From: Microbulbifer thermotolerans
Lineage (GTDB): Bacteria > Pseudomonadota > Gammaproteobacteria > Pseudomonadales > Cellvibrionaceae
Direction: 5' to 3'
DNA: 64,000 bases
Assembly (NCBI RefSeq): GCF_900112305.1
Contig: NZ_FOKT01000007.1
Span: 73,398 to 137,397 of the forward strand
Shown: positions 53,047 to 62,200 of the stretch, one piece after another
Layout of the letters: each line of letters starts with the position of its first letter
How positions within the stretch are numbered: the stretch's first letter is position 1
The notes under the pieces: generated by a model
What the model saw: only the letters and a program-made list of their open reading frames with translations
The model's database searches: none
What the model was told of the DNA's origin: nothing
Program-made: the position numbers and the translations under genes

Positions 53047-53083
53047 CGCCCGGGTGGCATAAGCCGCCCGGGCGTTTTTTTTT
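53047..53083 (+). terminator. Strong rho-independent terminator of the tol-pal operon
   Basis: A 12-bp stem CGCCCGGGTGGC/GCCGCCCGGGCG (53047-53058 and 53063-53074, with one G-T pair and loop ATAA) is followed by nine Ts. It lies just 14 bp upstream of the queE start, so queE must be transcribed by readthrough or from a promoter overlapping this structure. Confidence 0.95.
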
Positions 53084-53096
53084 ATCTGTGGTGAAT

Positions 53097-53756
53097 ATGC
53101 CCGATCTCTCTACAGAATCACTGCGCATCAGTGAAATTTTCTACTCCCTTCAAGGGGAGGCACGGGAGTCCGGCCTGCCCTCGGTATTCGTTCGCCTGAC
53201 CGGCTGCCCCCTGCGCTGTACCTACTGTGACTCCGAGTACGCGTTTTACGGCGGTGAACGTATGACTTTGGAGCAAATCTTGCAAAAGGTGGACAGTTAC
53301 CCGGCGCGTTACGTCTGTGTCACCGGTGGCGAACCGCTGGCGCAACCTAACTGCCTACCTTTGCTGAGCGCTCTCTGTGATGCCGGCTACCGGGTATCCC
53401 TGGAAACGAGCGGCGCCATGCCGGTGGAGCAGGTGGATAAGCGGGTATCCCGCGTCGTGGACCTCAAGACGCCGGCTTCCGGAGAGCAGCAGCGCAACCG
53501 TATGGAAAACATTCAAGCTCTGGGCAGGGGCGATCAGATTAAGTTCGTAATCTGCGACCGGAAAGATTACGAGTGGGCCAGGTTCACACTGGACCAGTAC
53601 CGTCTGCACGAGCGGGTGGGGGAAGTGCTTTTTTCCCCCAGCTACGAACAGCTGCAGCCCCGCCAATTGGCCGAGTGGATTCTCGAAGATGGTCTGCCGG
53701 TGCGTATGCAGCTGCAGCTGCACAAATTGCTTTGGGGGGATATCCCCGGCGTATAG
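53097..53756 (+). CDS. queE: 7-carboxy-7-deazaguanine synthase QueE
   Basis: A 219-residue radical SAM enzyme of queuosine synthesis, which converts 6-carboxytetrahydropterin to 7-carboxy-7-deazaguanine. The cluster motif [14 protein letters not shown] is CX3CX2C; GGEP in [11 protein letters not shown] and ETSG in [10 protein letters not shown] are family marks, and [19 protein letters not shown] binds substrate and Mg. The start at 53097 (ATG) is chosen; GTGs at 53088 and 53091 are alternatives. It is 37 bp upstream of queC. Confidence 0.96.
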   Translation: MPDLSTESLRISEIFYSLQGEARESGLPSVFVRLTGCPLRCTYCDSEYAFYGGERMTLEQILQKVDSYPARYVCVTGGEPLAQPNCLPLLSALCDAGYRVSLETSGAMPVEQVDKRVSRVVDLKTPASGEQQRNRMENIQALGRGDQIKFVICDRKDYEWARFTLDQYRLHERVGEVLFSPSYEQLQPRQLAEWILEDGLPVRMQLQLHKLLWGDIPGV

Positions 53757-53793
53757 TTCCGATATACAGCGATCAGATTCAGCGAGGAAGGTT

Positions 53794-54471
53794 ATGACCG
53801 CAAAAAAAGCCGTAGTCCTGCTTTCTGGCGGCCTGGATTCCGCCACGGTGTTGGCTATGGCCCGTGCCGAAGGTTACGAATGCTATGCCCTGGGGTTCGA
53901 TTACGGCCAGCGCCACAGCGCTGAATTGGTGGCGGCACAGCGGGTGGCGGCGGATCTGGGAGCCCGCGAACACAAGGTGGTCAAGCTCGACTTGCGCGCT
54001 ATCGGCGGCTCGGCGCTGACGGATGACAATATTGCCGTGCCGGAAGAGGAAACCAGCGGTATTCCGGTGACCTACGTCCCCGCGCGCAATACCGTTTTTC
54101 TGTCCATTGCCCTGGGGTGGGCGGAGGTGTTGGAAGCGCGGGATATATTCGTTGGCGTCAATGCGGTGGACTACTCCGGCTATCCGGATTGCCGTCCAGA
54201 ATATATCGATTCCTTTGAGAAAATGGCCAATCTGGCCACCCGCGCTGGGGTAGAGGGGCACAAGCTCCGTATCCGCGCGCCGCTGATGCATATGAGTAAG
54301 GCAGATATTGTGCGCCGCGGTACTGAACTCGGTGTGGACTACAGTCTGACGGTGTCCTGCTATCAGGCGCGGCCCGACGGCGGGGCCTGCGGCCGCTGTG
54401 ACAGCTGCCGCTTGCGCGCGGCTGGATTCGCAGAGGCGGGGCTGGCCGATCCCACGGTTTACGCCGGCTGA
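53794..54471 (+). CDS. queC: 7-cyano-7-deazaguanine synthase QueC
   Basis: A 225-residue ATP pyrophosphatase-type enzyme that turns carboxy-deazaguanine into preQ0 with ammonia and ATP. It has the PP-loop [60 protein letters not shown], and a zinc-binding cysteine cluster ([17 protein letters not shown]). The ATG at 53794 follows GAGGAAGG. It works directly after QueE, and the two genes form a queuosine operon. Confidence 0.97.
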   Translation: MTAKKAVVLLSGGLDSATVLAMARAEGYECYALGFDYGQRHSAELVAAQRVAADLGAREHKVVKLDLRAIGGSALTDDNIAVPEEETSGIPVTYVPARNTVFLSIALGWAEVLEARDIFVGVNAVDYSGYPDCRPEYIDSFEKMANLATRAGVEGHKLRIRAPLMHMSKADIVRRGTELGVDYSLTVSCYQARPDGGACGRCDSCRLRAAGFAEAGLADPTVYAG

Positions 54472-54602
54472 GCCCCGTTGTGCCGGAGCTGTGCACACTG
54501 CGGTTTATCCTCCGCTGAGTGGCCAATTGGGAAAATATTTCCGGGGCTCGCGCGATTCGGACCCTAACCCCTTAAATTCTCTGGATTTTTTGCTGCCAGG
54601 TA

Positions 54603-54630
54603 TTGTGTTTTGGAAATAGATCCGTAAGAT
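54603..54630 (+). promoter_or_regulatory. Possible promoter of the first tRNA-Lys gene
   Basis: TTGTGT (54603-54608), a 16-bp spacer and TAAGAT (54625-54630) lie about 28 bp before the first tRNA, with a GC-rich discriminator (ACGCAGC) after them, as in stable-RNA promoters. Confidence 0.4.
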
Positions 54631-54657
54631 ACGCAGCTCCTTTAGCGAGGTAGCCAA

Positions 54658-54733
54658 GGGTCGTTAGCTCAGTTGGTAGAGCAGTTGGCTTTTAACCAAT
54701 TGGTCGCTGGTTCGAGTCCAGCACGACCCACCA
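54658..54733 (+). tRNA. tRNA-Lys (anticodon TTT), copy 1
   Basis: A 76-nt cloverleaf with encoded CCA. The acceptor stem is GGGTCGT/ACGACCC, the D-arm is TAGCTCAGTTGGTAGAGCA, the anticodon loop is CTTTTAA with TTT at 54691-54693, and the T-arm is CTGGTTCGAGTCCAG. Identical to copy 2. Confidence 0.98.
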
Positions 54734-54740
54734 TTTTCCC

Positions 54741-54766
54741 AAGGCCTGTCACTGACAGCCTTTTTT
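54741..54766 (+). terminator. Terminator-like hairpin between the two tRNA genes
   Basis: AAGGCCTGT and ACAGCCTT pair around CACTG with one bulged C and are followed by six Ts (54761-54766). If it works, it would end most transcripts of copy 1 before copy 2. Confidence 0.5.
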
Positions 54767-54808
54767 CAGCTTCGATCTCCGATTGGAAATCGAGCCTGTA
54801 GCCTCAAC

Positions 54809-54884
54809 GGGTCGTTAGCTCAGTTGGTAGAGCAGTTGGCTTTTAACCAATTGGTCGCTGGTTCGAGTCCAGCACGACCCACCA
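54809..54884 (+). tRNA. tRNA-Lys (anticodon TTT), copy 2
   Basis: Base-for-base identical to copy 1 over all 76 nt, with the anticodon at 54842-54844 and encoded CCA. The flanks differ from those of copy 1, so only the gene body is kept identical, by recent duplication or gene conversion. Confidence 0.98.
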
Positions 54885-54986
54885 TCTTTCTTCCCCGTTA
54901 CTAGTTCTCGCATAGACGATATCGTTTTCGATGGGTTCGCTGAGATCCTCTCTCCCAAGTGGTGCAAAAGTCAGGCCTCAAACCGC

Positions 54987-54992
54987 TATAAT
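54987..54992 (+). promoter_or_regulatory. Probable -10 box of nadA
   Basis: A consensus TATAAT lies 28 bp before the nadA ATG. The -35 region at the standard spacing (TGCAAA) is poor. Confidence 0.5.
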
Positions 54993-55020
54993 GGCGCTTT
55001 TCGTCAGTGGTTAGTGAGTA

Positions 55021-56079
55021 ATGAGCCAGAAATCCACCCCCGCAGAGTCCGTCCATGCCGATCCCAGGGCCCTTGTGCAGGCACACTTGGCGGAGCCGGC
55101 TGTGCGCAATCACAGTGAGGACGAATTAGTACTGTGGCGCGAGCGCATTAAGCGTCTGCTCAAGGAGCAGAATGCAGTACTGGTGGCTCACTACTACACA
55201 GACCCGCTGATTCAGGCCTTGGCGGAGGAGACCGGTGGTTGTGTTTCCGATTCCCTGGAAATGGCGCGTTTCGGCGCTCAGCACCCGGCGGACACCCTGA
55301 TTGTCGCCGGGGTGAAGTTTATGGGGGAAACCGCCAAGATTCTGACTCCCAACAAACGGGTGCTGATGCCGACTTTGGAGGCCACCTGCTCCCTGGATCT
55401 GGGCTGTCCCCCCGAAGCGTTCGCGGCTTTCTGCGACGCACACCCGGATCGCACTGTCGTGGTCTACGCAAATACCTCCGCCGCGGTCAAGGCGCGCGCC
55501 GATTGGGTGGTGACATCCAGTATTGCGCTGGATGTGGTGGACTACCTGGATTCCCGCGGCGAGAAGATTATCTGGGCACCCGACAAACACCTGGGCAGCT
55601 ATGTGCAGCGGGAGACGGGGGCGGATGTGCTGCTGTGGGATGGTTCCTGCATTGTGCACGAGGAGTTTAAGGCCAAAGGGGTACTCGACCTGAAAGCGCT
55701 CTACCCGGATGCTGCAGTGTTGGTACACCCGGAATCGCCCGCGTCTGTGGTGGAGCTGGCGGATGTGGTGGGCTCGACCTCTCAGATTATCAATGCCGCC
55801 AAAACCCGGCCGGAGAAGCGCTTTGTGGTTGCCACGGATCAAGGCATTTTCTACAAAATGCAGCAGCAGTGCCCGGACAAGGAGCTCATCATCGCACCCA
55901 CCGCCGGTGCCGGCGCTACCTGTCGCAGCTGTGCTAACTGTCCGTGGATGGCGATGAATTCACTGGAGAACCTGTGCGGGGTGTTGGAGCGCGGCGATAA
56001 CGAGATATTCGTGGACCCGGAACTGGGCCGGCGCGCGATGATTCCGCTACAGCGCATGTTGGATTTTCGCAAGCCGTAA
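55021..56079 (+). CDS. nadA: Quinolinate synthase NadA
   Basis: A 352-residue [4Fe-4S] enzyme condensing iminoaspartate with dihydroxyacetone phosphate to quinolinate for NAD synthesis. Seen are [76 protein letters not shown], and the C-terminal cysteine cluster [10 protein letters not shown] that belongs to the cluster site. The long (E. coli) type is complete. It is a single-gene transcript, bounded by its own -10 box and the terminator at 56101. Confidence 0.97.
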   Translation: MSQKSTPAESVHADPRALVQAHLAEPAVRNHSEDELVLWRERIKRLLKEQNAVLVAHYYTDPLIQALAEETGGCVSDSLEMARFGAQHPADTLIVAGVKFMGETAKILTPNKRVLMPTLEATCSLDLGCPPEAFAAFCDAHPDRTVVVYANTSAAVKARADWVVTSSIALDVVDYLDSRGEKIIWAPDKHLGSYVQRETGADVLLWDGSCIVHEEFKAKGVLDLKALYPDAAVLVHPESPASVVELADVVGSTSQIINAAKTRPEKRFVVATDQGIFYKMQQQCPDKELIIAPTAGAGATCRSCANCPWMAMNSLENLCGVLERGDNEIFVDPELGRRAMIPLQRMLDFRKP

Positions 56080-56100
56080 GGCGGACACGCAGAGGATCGT

Positions 56101-56127
56101 AAAAGAGCGGCCACTGGCCGCTCTTTT
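56101..56127. terminator. Bidirectional terminator between nadA and bepA
   Basis: A perfect 12-bp stem AAAAGAGCGGCC/GGCCGCTCTTTT (56101-56112 and 56116-56127, loop ACT) gives a T run on either strand and lies between the convergent stops at 56079 and 56145. Confidence 0.92.
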
Positions 56128-56144
56128 GGTTTATCCGGTGGGAC

Positions 56145-57635
56145 TCAGAGCTCCTTTGCCTTCTCCTGCATTTTGATTACATCCTTTATCCGCTGTTCCA
56201 GAATTGCGTGGGTCTGGTAGTCATTCTTGGCCAGGCGGATACCGTGGCGCAGGTGCTGCAGTGCCTTGTCGAAGACGCCGTTCAGAATATAGTACTCCGC
56301 TCTCGCTTCGTGCACCCCGACAATGTCTCCCGCCAGACCGTGGGTCTCGGCGAGTAGGTACCAGACCGCCGGATCTTTTCTTCGCACCCGACTGTGCTTG
56401 GCTAGGATACGCTCCGCGGCCAAGTAGTTGCCGGCTTTGAAGTGGGCGTTGGCGAGTCCCATGATCAGGGCGTGATCGCCGGGGTTTTTATTCAGTGCCC
56501 GCTGCAGACGGCTGGTGGCGCTGGCGTAGTCCTGACGGGCCAGGTCGATATCGGCGCGCGCGAGAACGAAAGCATCCTTGTCCGGCTCTTTGTCCAGCAG
56601 GGGTTGCAGTGTGTCCAGCGCTGAATCGGGCTTGCCGGCGGCGATCTGCGCAAGAGCCAGGCCGTAGCGGGCTGCGTCCTCGTTGTCGTTGATACCGTTG
56701 AGTTCTGCCTGAAAGCGCTTTACGGCCTGTTGCGGTGTAGCTTCAGCGGCTACACGGATGCGGGCTCGCATCAGGTGGTAGTCGCGGCCGTTGCGGGGGG
56801 TGACATCCGGCATGCGGCTGGCGCGCAATTTTGCGTCGGCGATACGCTTTTCGGTCACCGGGTGCGTGAGCAAAAACTCCGGCGGGCGCTGATAGTAGCG
56901 GGTGGCCTTCAGCATTTGCTCGAACATTTCGCCGGCGGCCTCTGGGTCCATGCCCGCCTTGGCCAGCGTTTCAATTCCAATTCTGTCTGCCTCCTGCTCA
57001 TTTTTGCGCGAGAAACGCAGCTGGTTGTCCAGCGCCGCCGCCTGGGTGGCGGTCATGGCCGCGATGCCGGCGTCGCCACCGGCGGTGGCAGCCAGCACCA
57101 GAGCCCCGAGCATTCCGGCCAGGGTGGGAATCGTGCTGTTGCGCTGTGCTTCGAGAGAACGGGCGTAGTGGCGTTGACTCAAGTGCGCCAATTCGTGGGC
57201 GAGTACAGACGCGAACTGGTCTTCGTTTTCGGCAAACAGGAACAGCCCCGTGTGTACGCCAACGACACCACCAGGCACGGCAAAGGCGTTCATGGTGTCA
57301 TTCAAGACCACCACCACATCCAGGGATTTATCTTCCAGGGGGGCGTATTCGGCCAGATTTTTGAGGGTTCTTTCTACATACTGCTGCAGCAGAGCATCGT
57401 TAGATGTGCGCACCTGGCTGCGGAACATGCGCAGCCACATCTGCCCGAGTTCTTTCTCCCGCGCCCGGGACACCAGGGCACTGCTGCTGTCCCCTAGTTC
57501 GGGAAGGCGGATCTCGTCGTCCGTCGCCGCGGCGAGCGGAGTTCCCCCGAGCAGTAATCCCATTCCCAGCGCCGCCAAGCCATTGCTGAAGCGCTGCCGA
57601 AGTGGGCGGCGATTAACGGTATGGATGTCGATCAT
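56145..57635 (-). CDS. bepA: Periplasmic M48 metalloprotease/chaperone BepA
   Basis: A 496-residue protein. The signal peptide is in NGLAALGMGLLLGGTPLAAA. The M48 zinc-protease domain has HELAH in SVLAHELAHLSQRHY with the downstream Glu ligand in RKNEQEADRIGI. A TPR C-terminal half follows (about 300-490; DALVILARADID-like repeats such as VLARADIDLARQDYASATSRLQRALNKNPGDHALIMGLANAHFKAGNY). BepA assists or degrades LptD and BAM substrates during outer-membrane assembly. Length and domain order are normal. It is convergent with nadA across a shared terminator. Confidence 0.95.
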   Translation of the reverse strand: MIDIHTVNRRPLRQRFSNGLAALGMGLLLGGTPLAAATDDEIRLPELGDSSSALVSRAREKELGQMWLRMFRSQVRTSNDALLQQYVERTLKNLAEYAPLEDKSLDVVVVLNDTMNAFAVPGGVVGVHTGLFLFAENEDQFASVLAHELAHLSQRHYARSLEAQRNSTIPTLAGMLGALVLAATAGGDAGIAAMTATQAAALDNQLRFSRKNEQEADRIGIETLAKAGMDPEAAGEMFEQMLKATRYYQRPPEFLLTHPVTEKRIADAKLRASRMPDVTPRNGRDYHLMRARIRVAAEATPQQAVKRFQAELNGINDNEDAARYGLALAQIAAGKPDSALDTLQPLLDKEPDKDAFVLARADIDLARQDYASATSRLQRALNKNPGDHALIMGLANAHFKAGNYLAAERILAKHSRVRRKDPAVWYLLAETHGLAGDIVGVHEARAEYYILNGVFDKALQHLRHGIRLAKNDYQTHAILEQRIKDVIKMQEKAKEL

Positions 57636-57844
57636 TGCTGCTTACTGCTCAGTTTGCTTTGAAGAATAATAGCGGAACACTATACGCAACCCTGTCGAAC
57701 TGTCGAGGTTTTGACCAGGCCCCCAGATAAAGGTTCTGCAGCGCATTGCAAAGAACCGTGAAGCCCGTCCATAAATACACTGCTCTGAGAGTGGGGATTC
57801 CCATCCGGGATCCGCGCTATAATCCGCCGCACTTTGCAATCTCT

Positions 57845-58129
57845 ATGACCGCAGACCCAATGACAGTATCCCCCGCCGAAAACAAGCCGCGCCCCGGGCG
57901 GGAGCGGGAAGTGACCGTGGATGCCCGCGGCCTGCGCTGTCCCCAGCCGTTACTGGCCATGCGCCGCGCTCTGCGCGAGCACCCGGTGGGAACGCTGGTG
58001 CGGGTGCTGGCTACCGATGAAGGCTCCTGGCGCGACTTTCACAGCTTCGCTCAGCTGAGTGGTGTGCCGCTAGTGAAGGCCGAGCGGCGTAGTGATGGCT
58101 ACTGTTACTGGCTGCGTGTCGGCAAATAA
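57845..58129 (+). CDS. TusA-family sulfurtransferase-like protein
   Basis: A 94-residue SirA/TusA-like protein with the motif VDARGLRCPQPLLAMRRALRE; the Cys in LRCPQP is the sulfur carrier. Such proteins relay persulfide sulfur, for instance to tRNA 2-thiolation. It has an N-terminal extension of about 20 polar residues compared with E. coli TusA. The start at 57845 or the ATG at 57860 is uncertain because neither has a clear ribosome site. It lies 11 bp upstream of the AI-2E-type transporter gene, probably one transcript. Confidence 0.88.
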   Translation: MTADPMTVSPAENKPRPGREREVTVDARGLRCPQPLLAMRRALREHPVGTLVRVLATDEGSWRDFHSFAQLSGVPLVKAERRSDGYCYWLRVGK

Positions 58130-58140
58130 CGAGAGTGTCT

Positions 58141-59253
58141 ATGCTGACGATCGTCAAAAACTGGATAAACCGCTATCTCGGTCAGGAAGAGGTGGTTCTG
58201 CTGGTGTTGCTGTTACTGGTGGCACTGGTGGCTATGGCCACGCTGGGGCAGGTGCTGGCTCCGGTACTGGCGGCACTGGTGATTGCATTTCTGATGCAGG
58301 GAATGGTGCAGCGGCTGAAATCCTGGAAGGTGCCCCATTGGCTCGCGGTGAGTATCGCCTGTCTGGTGCTGGTGGGCACTATTGTCGGGCTGTTTCTGGT
58401 GGTTTTGCCGATCATATGGCGCCAGTCGGTGCGGCTGTTCGCTGAGCTGCCTAATATGATTGACCAGGGGCAGGAGCTGCTGTTGTTGTTGCCGGAACGC
58501 TACCCCCGCCTTGTTACCGCAGAGCAGATCGATGAGCTTTTCAACACTCTGGGTAGTGAGCTGGGTACCGTCGGCCAGACGCTGTTGACCTTTTCCCTGA
58601 CCAATCTACCGATACTGGCCGGCTTGCTGATCTACGCGGTAGTCGTGCCCATTCTCGTGTTTTTCTTTTTGAAGGATTCGGACAAGCTGATCCGCTGGTG
58701 TGTGTCTTTTTTACCCAGTGAGCGGCCGATGCTGCGCCAGATCTGGCACGAGATGAACGACCAGGTGGCCAACTATGTGCGCGGCAAGGTGATCGAGATT
58801 GGCATTGTGGCGGTGGTCAGCTACGCCGCATTCCTGCTTCTCGGCGTCAACTATGCGCTGTTGCTGGCGGTGGCCGTAGGGCTCAGCGTTCTTATTCCCT
58901 ATATCGGCGCCGCGGTGGTGACTATTCCGGTGGCGGCTATCGGCCTTTTCCAGTGGGGGTGGAGCAGTGAGTTCTTTTATTTGATGCTCGCCTACGGTGT
59001 TATTCAGCTTCTTGATGGCAATGTGTTGGTGCCACTTCTGTTTTCCGAGGCGGTCAATCTGCACCCGGTGGCTATTATCCTTGCAGTTCTCTTTTTTGGT
59101 GGCATTTGGGGCTTCTGGGGCGTCTTTTTTGCCATACCGCTGGCGACCCTGCTCAAGGCGATTATAAATGCCTGGCCGACAGCGGATCACCAGGCTGAGT
59201 GGCAGGCAAGGGAGAGCGCGGAACTGGACAGTGATGAACAGCAGCAGTCCTGA
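58141..59253 (+). CDS. AI-2E family (PerM-like) transporter
   Basis: A 370-residue membrane protein with seven or eight hydrophobic spans (VVLLVLLLLVALVAMATL, VLAPVLAALVIAFLMQG, LAVSIACLVLVGTIVGLFLVVLPII, LLIYAVVVPILVFFFL, YALLLAVAVGLSVLIPYIGAAVVTIPVAAIG, IILAVLFFGGIWGFWGVFFAIPLATLLKAI). This is the AI-2E/PerM family; some members export AI-2 or act as Na+/H+ antiporters, so the substrate is open. The ATG at 58141 has GAGAG five bases upstream; the GTG at 58135 is less likely. Confidence 0.9.
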   Translation: MLTIVKNWINRYLGQEEVVLLVLLLLVALVAMATLGQVLAPVLAALVIAFLMQGMVQRLKSWKVPHWLAVSIACLVLVGTIVGLFLVVLPIIWRQSVRLFAELPNMIDQGQELLLLLPERYPRLVTAEQIDELFNTLGSELGTVGQTLLTFSLTNLPILAGLLIYAVVVPILVFFFLKDSDKLIRWCVSFLPSERPMLRQIWHEMNDQVANYVRGKVIEIGIVAVVSYAAFLLLGVNYALLLAVAVGLSVLIPYIGAAVVTIPVAAIGLFQWGWSSEFFYLMLAYGVIQLLDGNVLVPLLFSEAVNLHPVAIILAVLFFGGIWGFWGVFFAIPLATLLKAIINAWPTADHQAEWQARESAELDSDEQQQS

Positions 59254-59347
59254 AAAACGCCATTTGACGCGCTCCTCTGTCCCGCACCTCGGGGCTTTTG
59301 CTAAAATCCCGCGCTTCTTTTTGGCCCATCCCGAATAGGAATGCCCC

Positions 59348-60451
59348 ATGAGCCTTGCCGACAAAGTACTGGCGGTCAACGACGATCTGCCGATCCGCAC
59401 CGACAAACCTGTTCACAGCGGCAAAGTCCGCTCGGTCTACTGGCTGACTGAAAAAGACAGCCGCCGCCTGATCGAAGAGAAGGGCTACGCGGTTGCGCCG
59501 GATGCCCCCCTCGCGGTCATGGTGATTTCCGACCGCATCTCTGCTTTCGACTGCATCTGGACGGGTGAAGGCGGCATGCGCGGTGTGCCCGGCAAGGGCG
59601 CGGCGTTGAATGCCATCTCCAACCACTGGTTCCAGTTGTTCAAGGAGCGCGGTCTGGCGGACAGCCATATTCTGGATATTCCCCATCCACTGGTGTGGAT
59701 TGTGCAAAAGGCGCGCCCGGTTATGATCGAGGCCATCGCCCGCCAGTACATCACCGGTTCCATGTGGCGCGCCTACCAAAAAGGCGAGCGCACTTTCTGC
59801 GGCATAGAAATTCCCGATGGCCTACAGAAGGATCAGAAACTGCCGGAACTGCTGATCACGCCATCCACCAAAGGCATACTCAAGGGTATTCCCGGCGTGC
59901 CGGAGGCGGATGATGTGAACATTACCCGCACCAATATCGAGGAGAACTTTGCGGCCTTCAACTTCCGTTCCAAGAGCGATATCGATCTTTACGAGCAGCT
60001 CTTGAAAGAAGGGTTTGATGTGATTTCCGCAGAGCTGGAGAAGCTGGATCAGATCTTCGTCGACACCAAATTCGAATTCGGCTATGTAACCGACGCTGAG
60101 GGCAGGGAAAAGCTGATCTATATGGATGAGGTGGGAACGCCGGACTCTTCCCGTATTTGGGACGGTGAACAGTACCGCAACGGCAAAGTGGTGGAAAAAT
60201 CCAAAGAGGGTTTTCGCCAGGCGTTGCTCAACCACTTCCCGGACCCGGATATCCTGCTCAACAAAGACCGTATGCCCGAGCGCCAGGCCCTGGCTCGCGA
60301 CAACGAATTGCCCGCGGCCATGTTGATGGATGTGTCTGCAACTTATGTGGACATCGCGGAAAAAATTACCGGCAAAAAGTTGGAGATCTCTGAAAATCCC
60401 AAAGCGGAACTGATCGCGATACTGCGCGACCACTATGGCCTGATCGATTAG
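59348..60451 (+). CDS. purC: Phosphoribosylaminoimidazole-succinocarboxamide synthase (SAICAR synthetase)
   Basis: A 367-residue purine-synthesis enzyme of the long PurC type found in some gammaproteobacteria. The conserved blocks are present: [76 protein letters not shown], and [15 protein letters not shown]. It uses ATP to join aspartate to carboxyaminoimidazole ribotide. Start at 59348 follows AGGAATGCCCC. Its TAG stop (60449-60451) abuts a MITE-like element. Confidence 0.97.
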   Translation: MSLADKVLAVNDDLPIRTDKPVHSGKVRSVYWLTEKDSRRLIEEKGYAVAPDAPLAVMVISDRISAFDCIWTGEGGMRGVPGKGAALNAISNHWFQLFKERGLADSHILDIPHPLVWIVQKARPVMIEAIARQYITGSMWRAYQKGERTFCGIEIPDGLQKDQKLPELLITPSTKGILKGIPGVPEADDVNITRTNIEENFAAFNFRSKSDIDLYEQLLKEGFDVISAELEKLDQIFVDTKFEFGYVTDAEGREKLIYMDEVGTPDSSRIWDGEQYRNGKVVEKSKEGFRQALLNHFPDPDILLNKDRMPERQALARDNELPAAMLMDVSATYVDIAEKITGKKLEISENPKAELIAILRDHYGLID

Positions 60452-60652
60452 ACCTTCTGATCGCCCAGCTTATGGGGGTGTTTCATTCCCGCATGAGCAA
60501 GTCAGGTGACGGGGTGGGTATTTTGAAACCGCCGGATACATGGAAGTATCCGGCAGAGTTGCAGGCAAGTGCTCACACTTTTCCGAAGGCTCTATGATCA
60601 TGTTGGAGCGCCTGCATGGTCTCGGTGTCAACGGGTGCTAATCAGTGGTTCC
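60451..60652. repeat. MITE-like element, long form, after purC
   Basis: The right terminal repeat (to 60652, GCTAATCAGTGGTTCC) is close to the family end. The left end, GACCTTCTGATCG, is a degraded partner beginning at the purC stop. The internal stem GCCGGATAC/GTATCCGGC (60531-60539 and 60546-60554) is perfect. The outer arms (GTCAGGTGACGGGGTGGGTATTTTGAAA on the left) have decayed on the right. The stop codon of the convergent hypothetical gene lies in the right terminal repeat. Confidence 0.72.
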
Positions 60653-61028
60653 CCAGCCGCTGACCGCGGTAGATTTTCTTCGTCGTACCCATCTGTCCGG
60701 CCGCACAGTGTTCGGCCAGTGTCTCGCCATAGATGAGTTCGTAGATATCCCGTTTGCGGGGCTCTTCCTGCAATATTGGGTGGCCGCGGTACAGGCGCGG
60801 TGGCGCTTCCTCTCCAGTGGTGAAGGGGGCGCCCCTGCGGGCCTCCAGCGCACTGATCATCTGCCGGGTTTCGCTGTCGATAGTTTTGTCCCGTGCCCGG
60901 GCCAGCTGAGCTTCGAATCCGTAGTCCGCAAATTGCAGAGTAATACCAAATTCGGCTTTCAGGCGTTTGCGCAGCTTGCGCAATAAGGTCAGTACTTCCG
61001 AGTTCATCAACCAGTGGTTGTTGGCCAC
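60642..61028 (-). CDS. Hypothetical protein, Arg-rich, mostly helical
   Basis: A 128-residue basic soluble protein, MANNHWLMNSEVLTLLRKLRKRLKAEFG at the start and RDIYELIYGETLAEHC near the end. I recognise no family. No signal peptide or membrane span. The stop codon (TCA at 60642-60644 on the plus strand) lies inside the terminal repeat of the adjacent MITE-like element, so the original C-terminus may have been altered. An internal ATG eight codons in (MNSEVL) is an alternative start. Divergent from the AraC gene. Confidence 0.62.
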   Translation of the reverse strand: MANNHWLMNSEVLTLLRKLRKRLKAEFGITLQFADYGFEAQLARARDKTIDSETRQMISALEARRGAPFTTGEEAPPRLYRGHPILQEEPRKRDIYELIYGETLAEHCAAGQMGTTKKIYRGQRLGNH

Positions 61029-61186
61029 GATTCCCTCCCCCTTTTATGACGTTTGTGCATTGAGTCCAGCAAGTTCCGGGCCAATTTTCTGTGCAGGTTG
61101 GGGATGCGGATGCTGTCATACCGCTGTCGATATCGGTATGATCTGCGTCCTATCGCCCGCAGGTTAATTGTTTCAAAGAGTTTTGA

Positions 61187-62200
61187 ATGGAGCCCACCTA
61201 CGAGATCCGCAGCGGTGCCCTGGCGGGGTTTACGCTGCTGGTGCCGCGTCTCGGCGGCGACCCGGCCGCACTCTTGGCACGGGTGGGGCTGCCGGCAGAC
61301 TGCATGCGCCGCCCGGATCTCTTGATCCCCATTGCAACCCTGACAAATCTGTTGAATCTCTGCGCCGAAGAGCTGGAGTGCAGCGATTTTGGTCTGCGCT
61401 TGGCGAATATGCAGGGCGTGCGTATTCTCGGTGCACTGGGCAAGCTGGTGCTCGATTGTGTGGATCTGCGCAGGGCATTGGCGGTGACGCAGCGCTATAT
61501 GGCTCTGCATAACCAGGCGGAGCACTGGCGTATCCGCGTGGAGAGGGGCCGCGTGTTGGCACGGCGCTTTGACCACTTCCGTGATACGCCAGCCGCGGCG
61601 CAATACAGGGATCTGTCCCTGGGGGCTGGGTATCGGCTGATCCGGGATCTGGCGGGAGAGGACATTCGTCCGCTGCAGGTACACTTCCGGCAGGGGCCGG
61701 TGTCCACGATGCAGCAATACCGGGACTTCTTCCACATAGAGCCTCAGTTTGGCCAGCCCCACGATTGCCTAGTGTTCAGCGCGGACATCATGCAGCGGCC
61801 ACTGCGCACACCGGGGGACAGTCTCGAGCGGTACTTCGATGAGTTCACGCAGCAGCTATTGGAAAAGCACCGGGGAAGCCTGGCCGCGCAGGTACGTGCG
61901 TTGATATTGCAGACGTTGGGTGCGCAGCGTCACAGCTTGACGCAGATCTCCCGCCTGATCGGTATACCGTCGCGGACGCTGCAGCGGCACCTGCAACAAG
62001 AGGGCACCGGTTTCAAGCAGTTGCTGCAGGATGCCCGTATGGAGACAGCACGCTGGCACTTGTGCGCCTCCAACATTGACATCAATTTGCTCTCCGCCGT
62101 GCTCGGATACACGGAAATCAGCGCATTTTCCAAGGCATTCCGCACCGCACATGGCCTTTCGCCCTTGCAGTGGCGTAAAAAGCAGCGTGAAAAGGACTAA
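61187..62200 (+). CDS. AraC-family transcriptional regulator, OruR-like
   Basis: A 337-residue regulator. An N-terminal arabinose-binding-type (OruR/ArgR-like, DUF4880-free) effector domain (about 1-220; FTLLVPRLGGDPAALLARVGLP, LGALGKLVLDCVDLRRALAVTQRYM, HNQAEHWRIRVERG) is followed by a C-terminal AraC HTH (HSLTQISRLIGIPSRTLQRHLQQEGTGFKQLLQDARMETARWHL, LSAVLGYTEISAFSKAFRTAHGLSPLQWRK). Relatives control amino-acid or aldehyde catabolism. The S-formylglutathione hydrolase gene lies 233 bp downstream and may or may not be its target. Confidence 0.92.
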   Translation: MEPTYEIRSGALAGFTLLVPRLGGDPAALLARVGLPADCMRRPDLLIPIATLTNLLNLCAEELECSDFGLRLANMQGVRILGALGKLVLDCVDLRRALAVTQRYMALHNQAEHWRIRVERGRVLARRFDHFRDTPAAAQYRDLSLGAGYRLIRDLAGEDIRPLQVHFRQGPVSTMQQYRDFFHIEPQFGQPHDCLVFSADIMQRPLRTPGDSLERYFDEFTQQLLEKHRGSLAAQVRALILQTLGAQRHSLTQISRLIGIPSRTLQRHLQQEGTGFKQLLQDARMETARWHLCASNIDINLLSAVLGYTEISAFSKAFRTAHGLSPLQWRKKQREKD

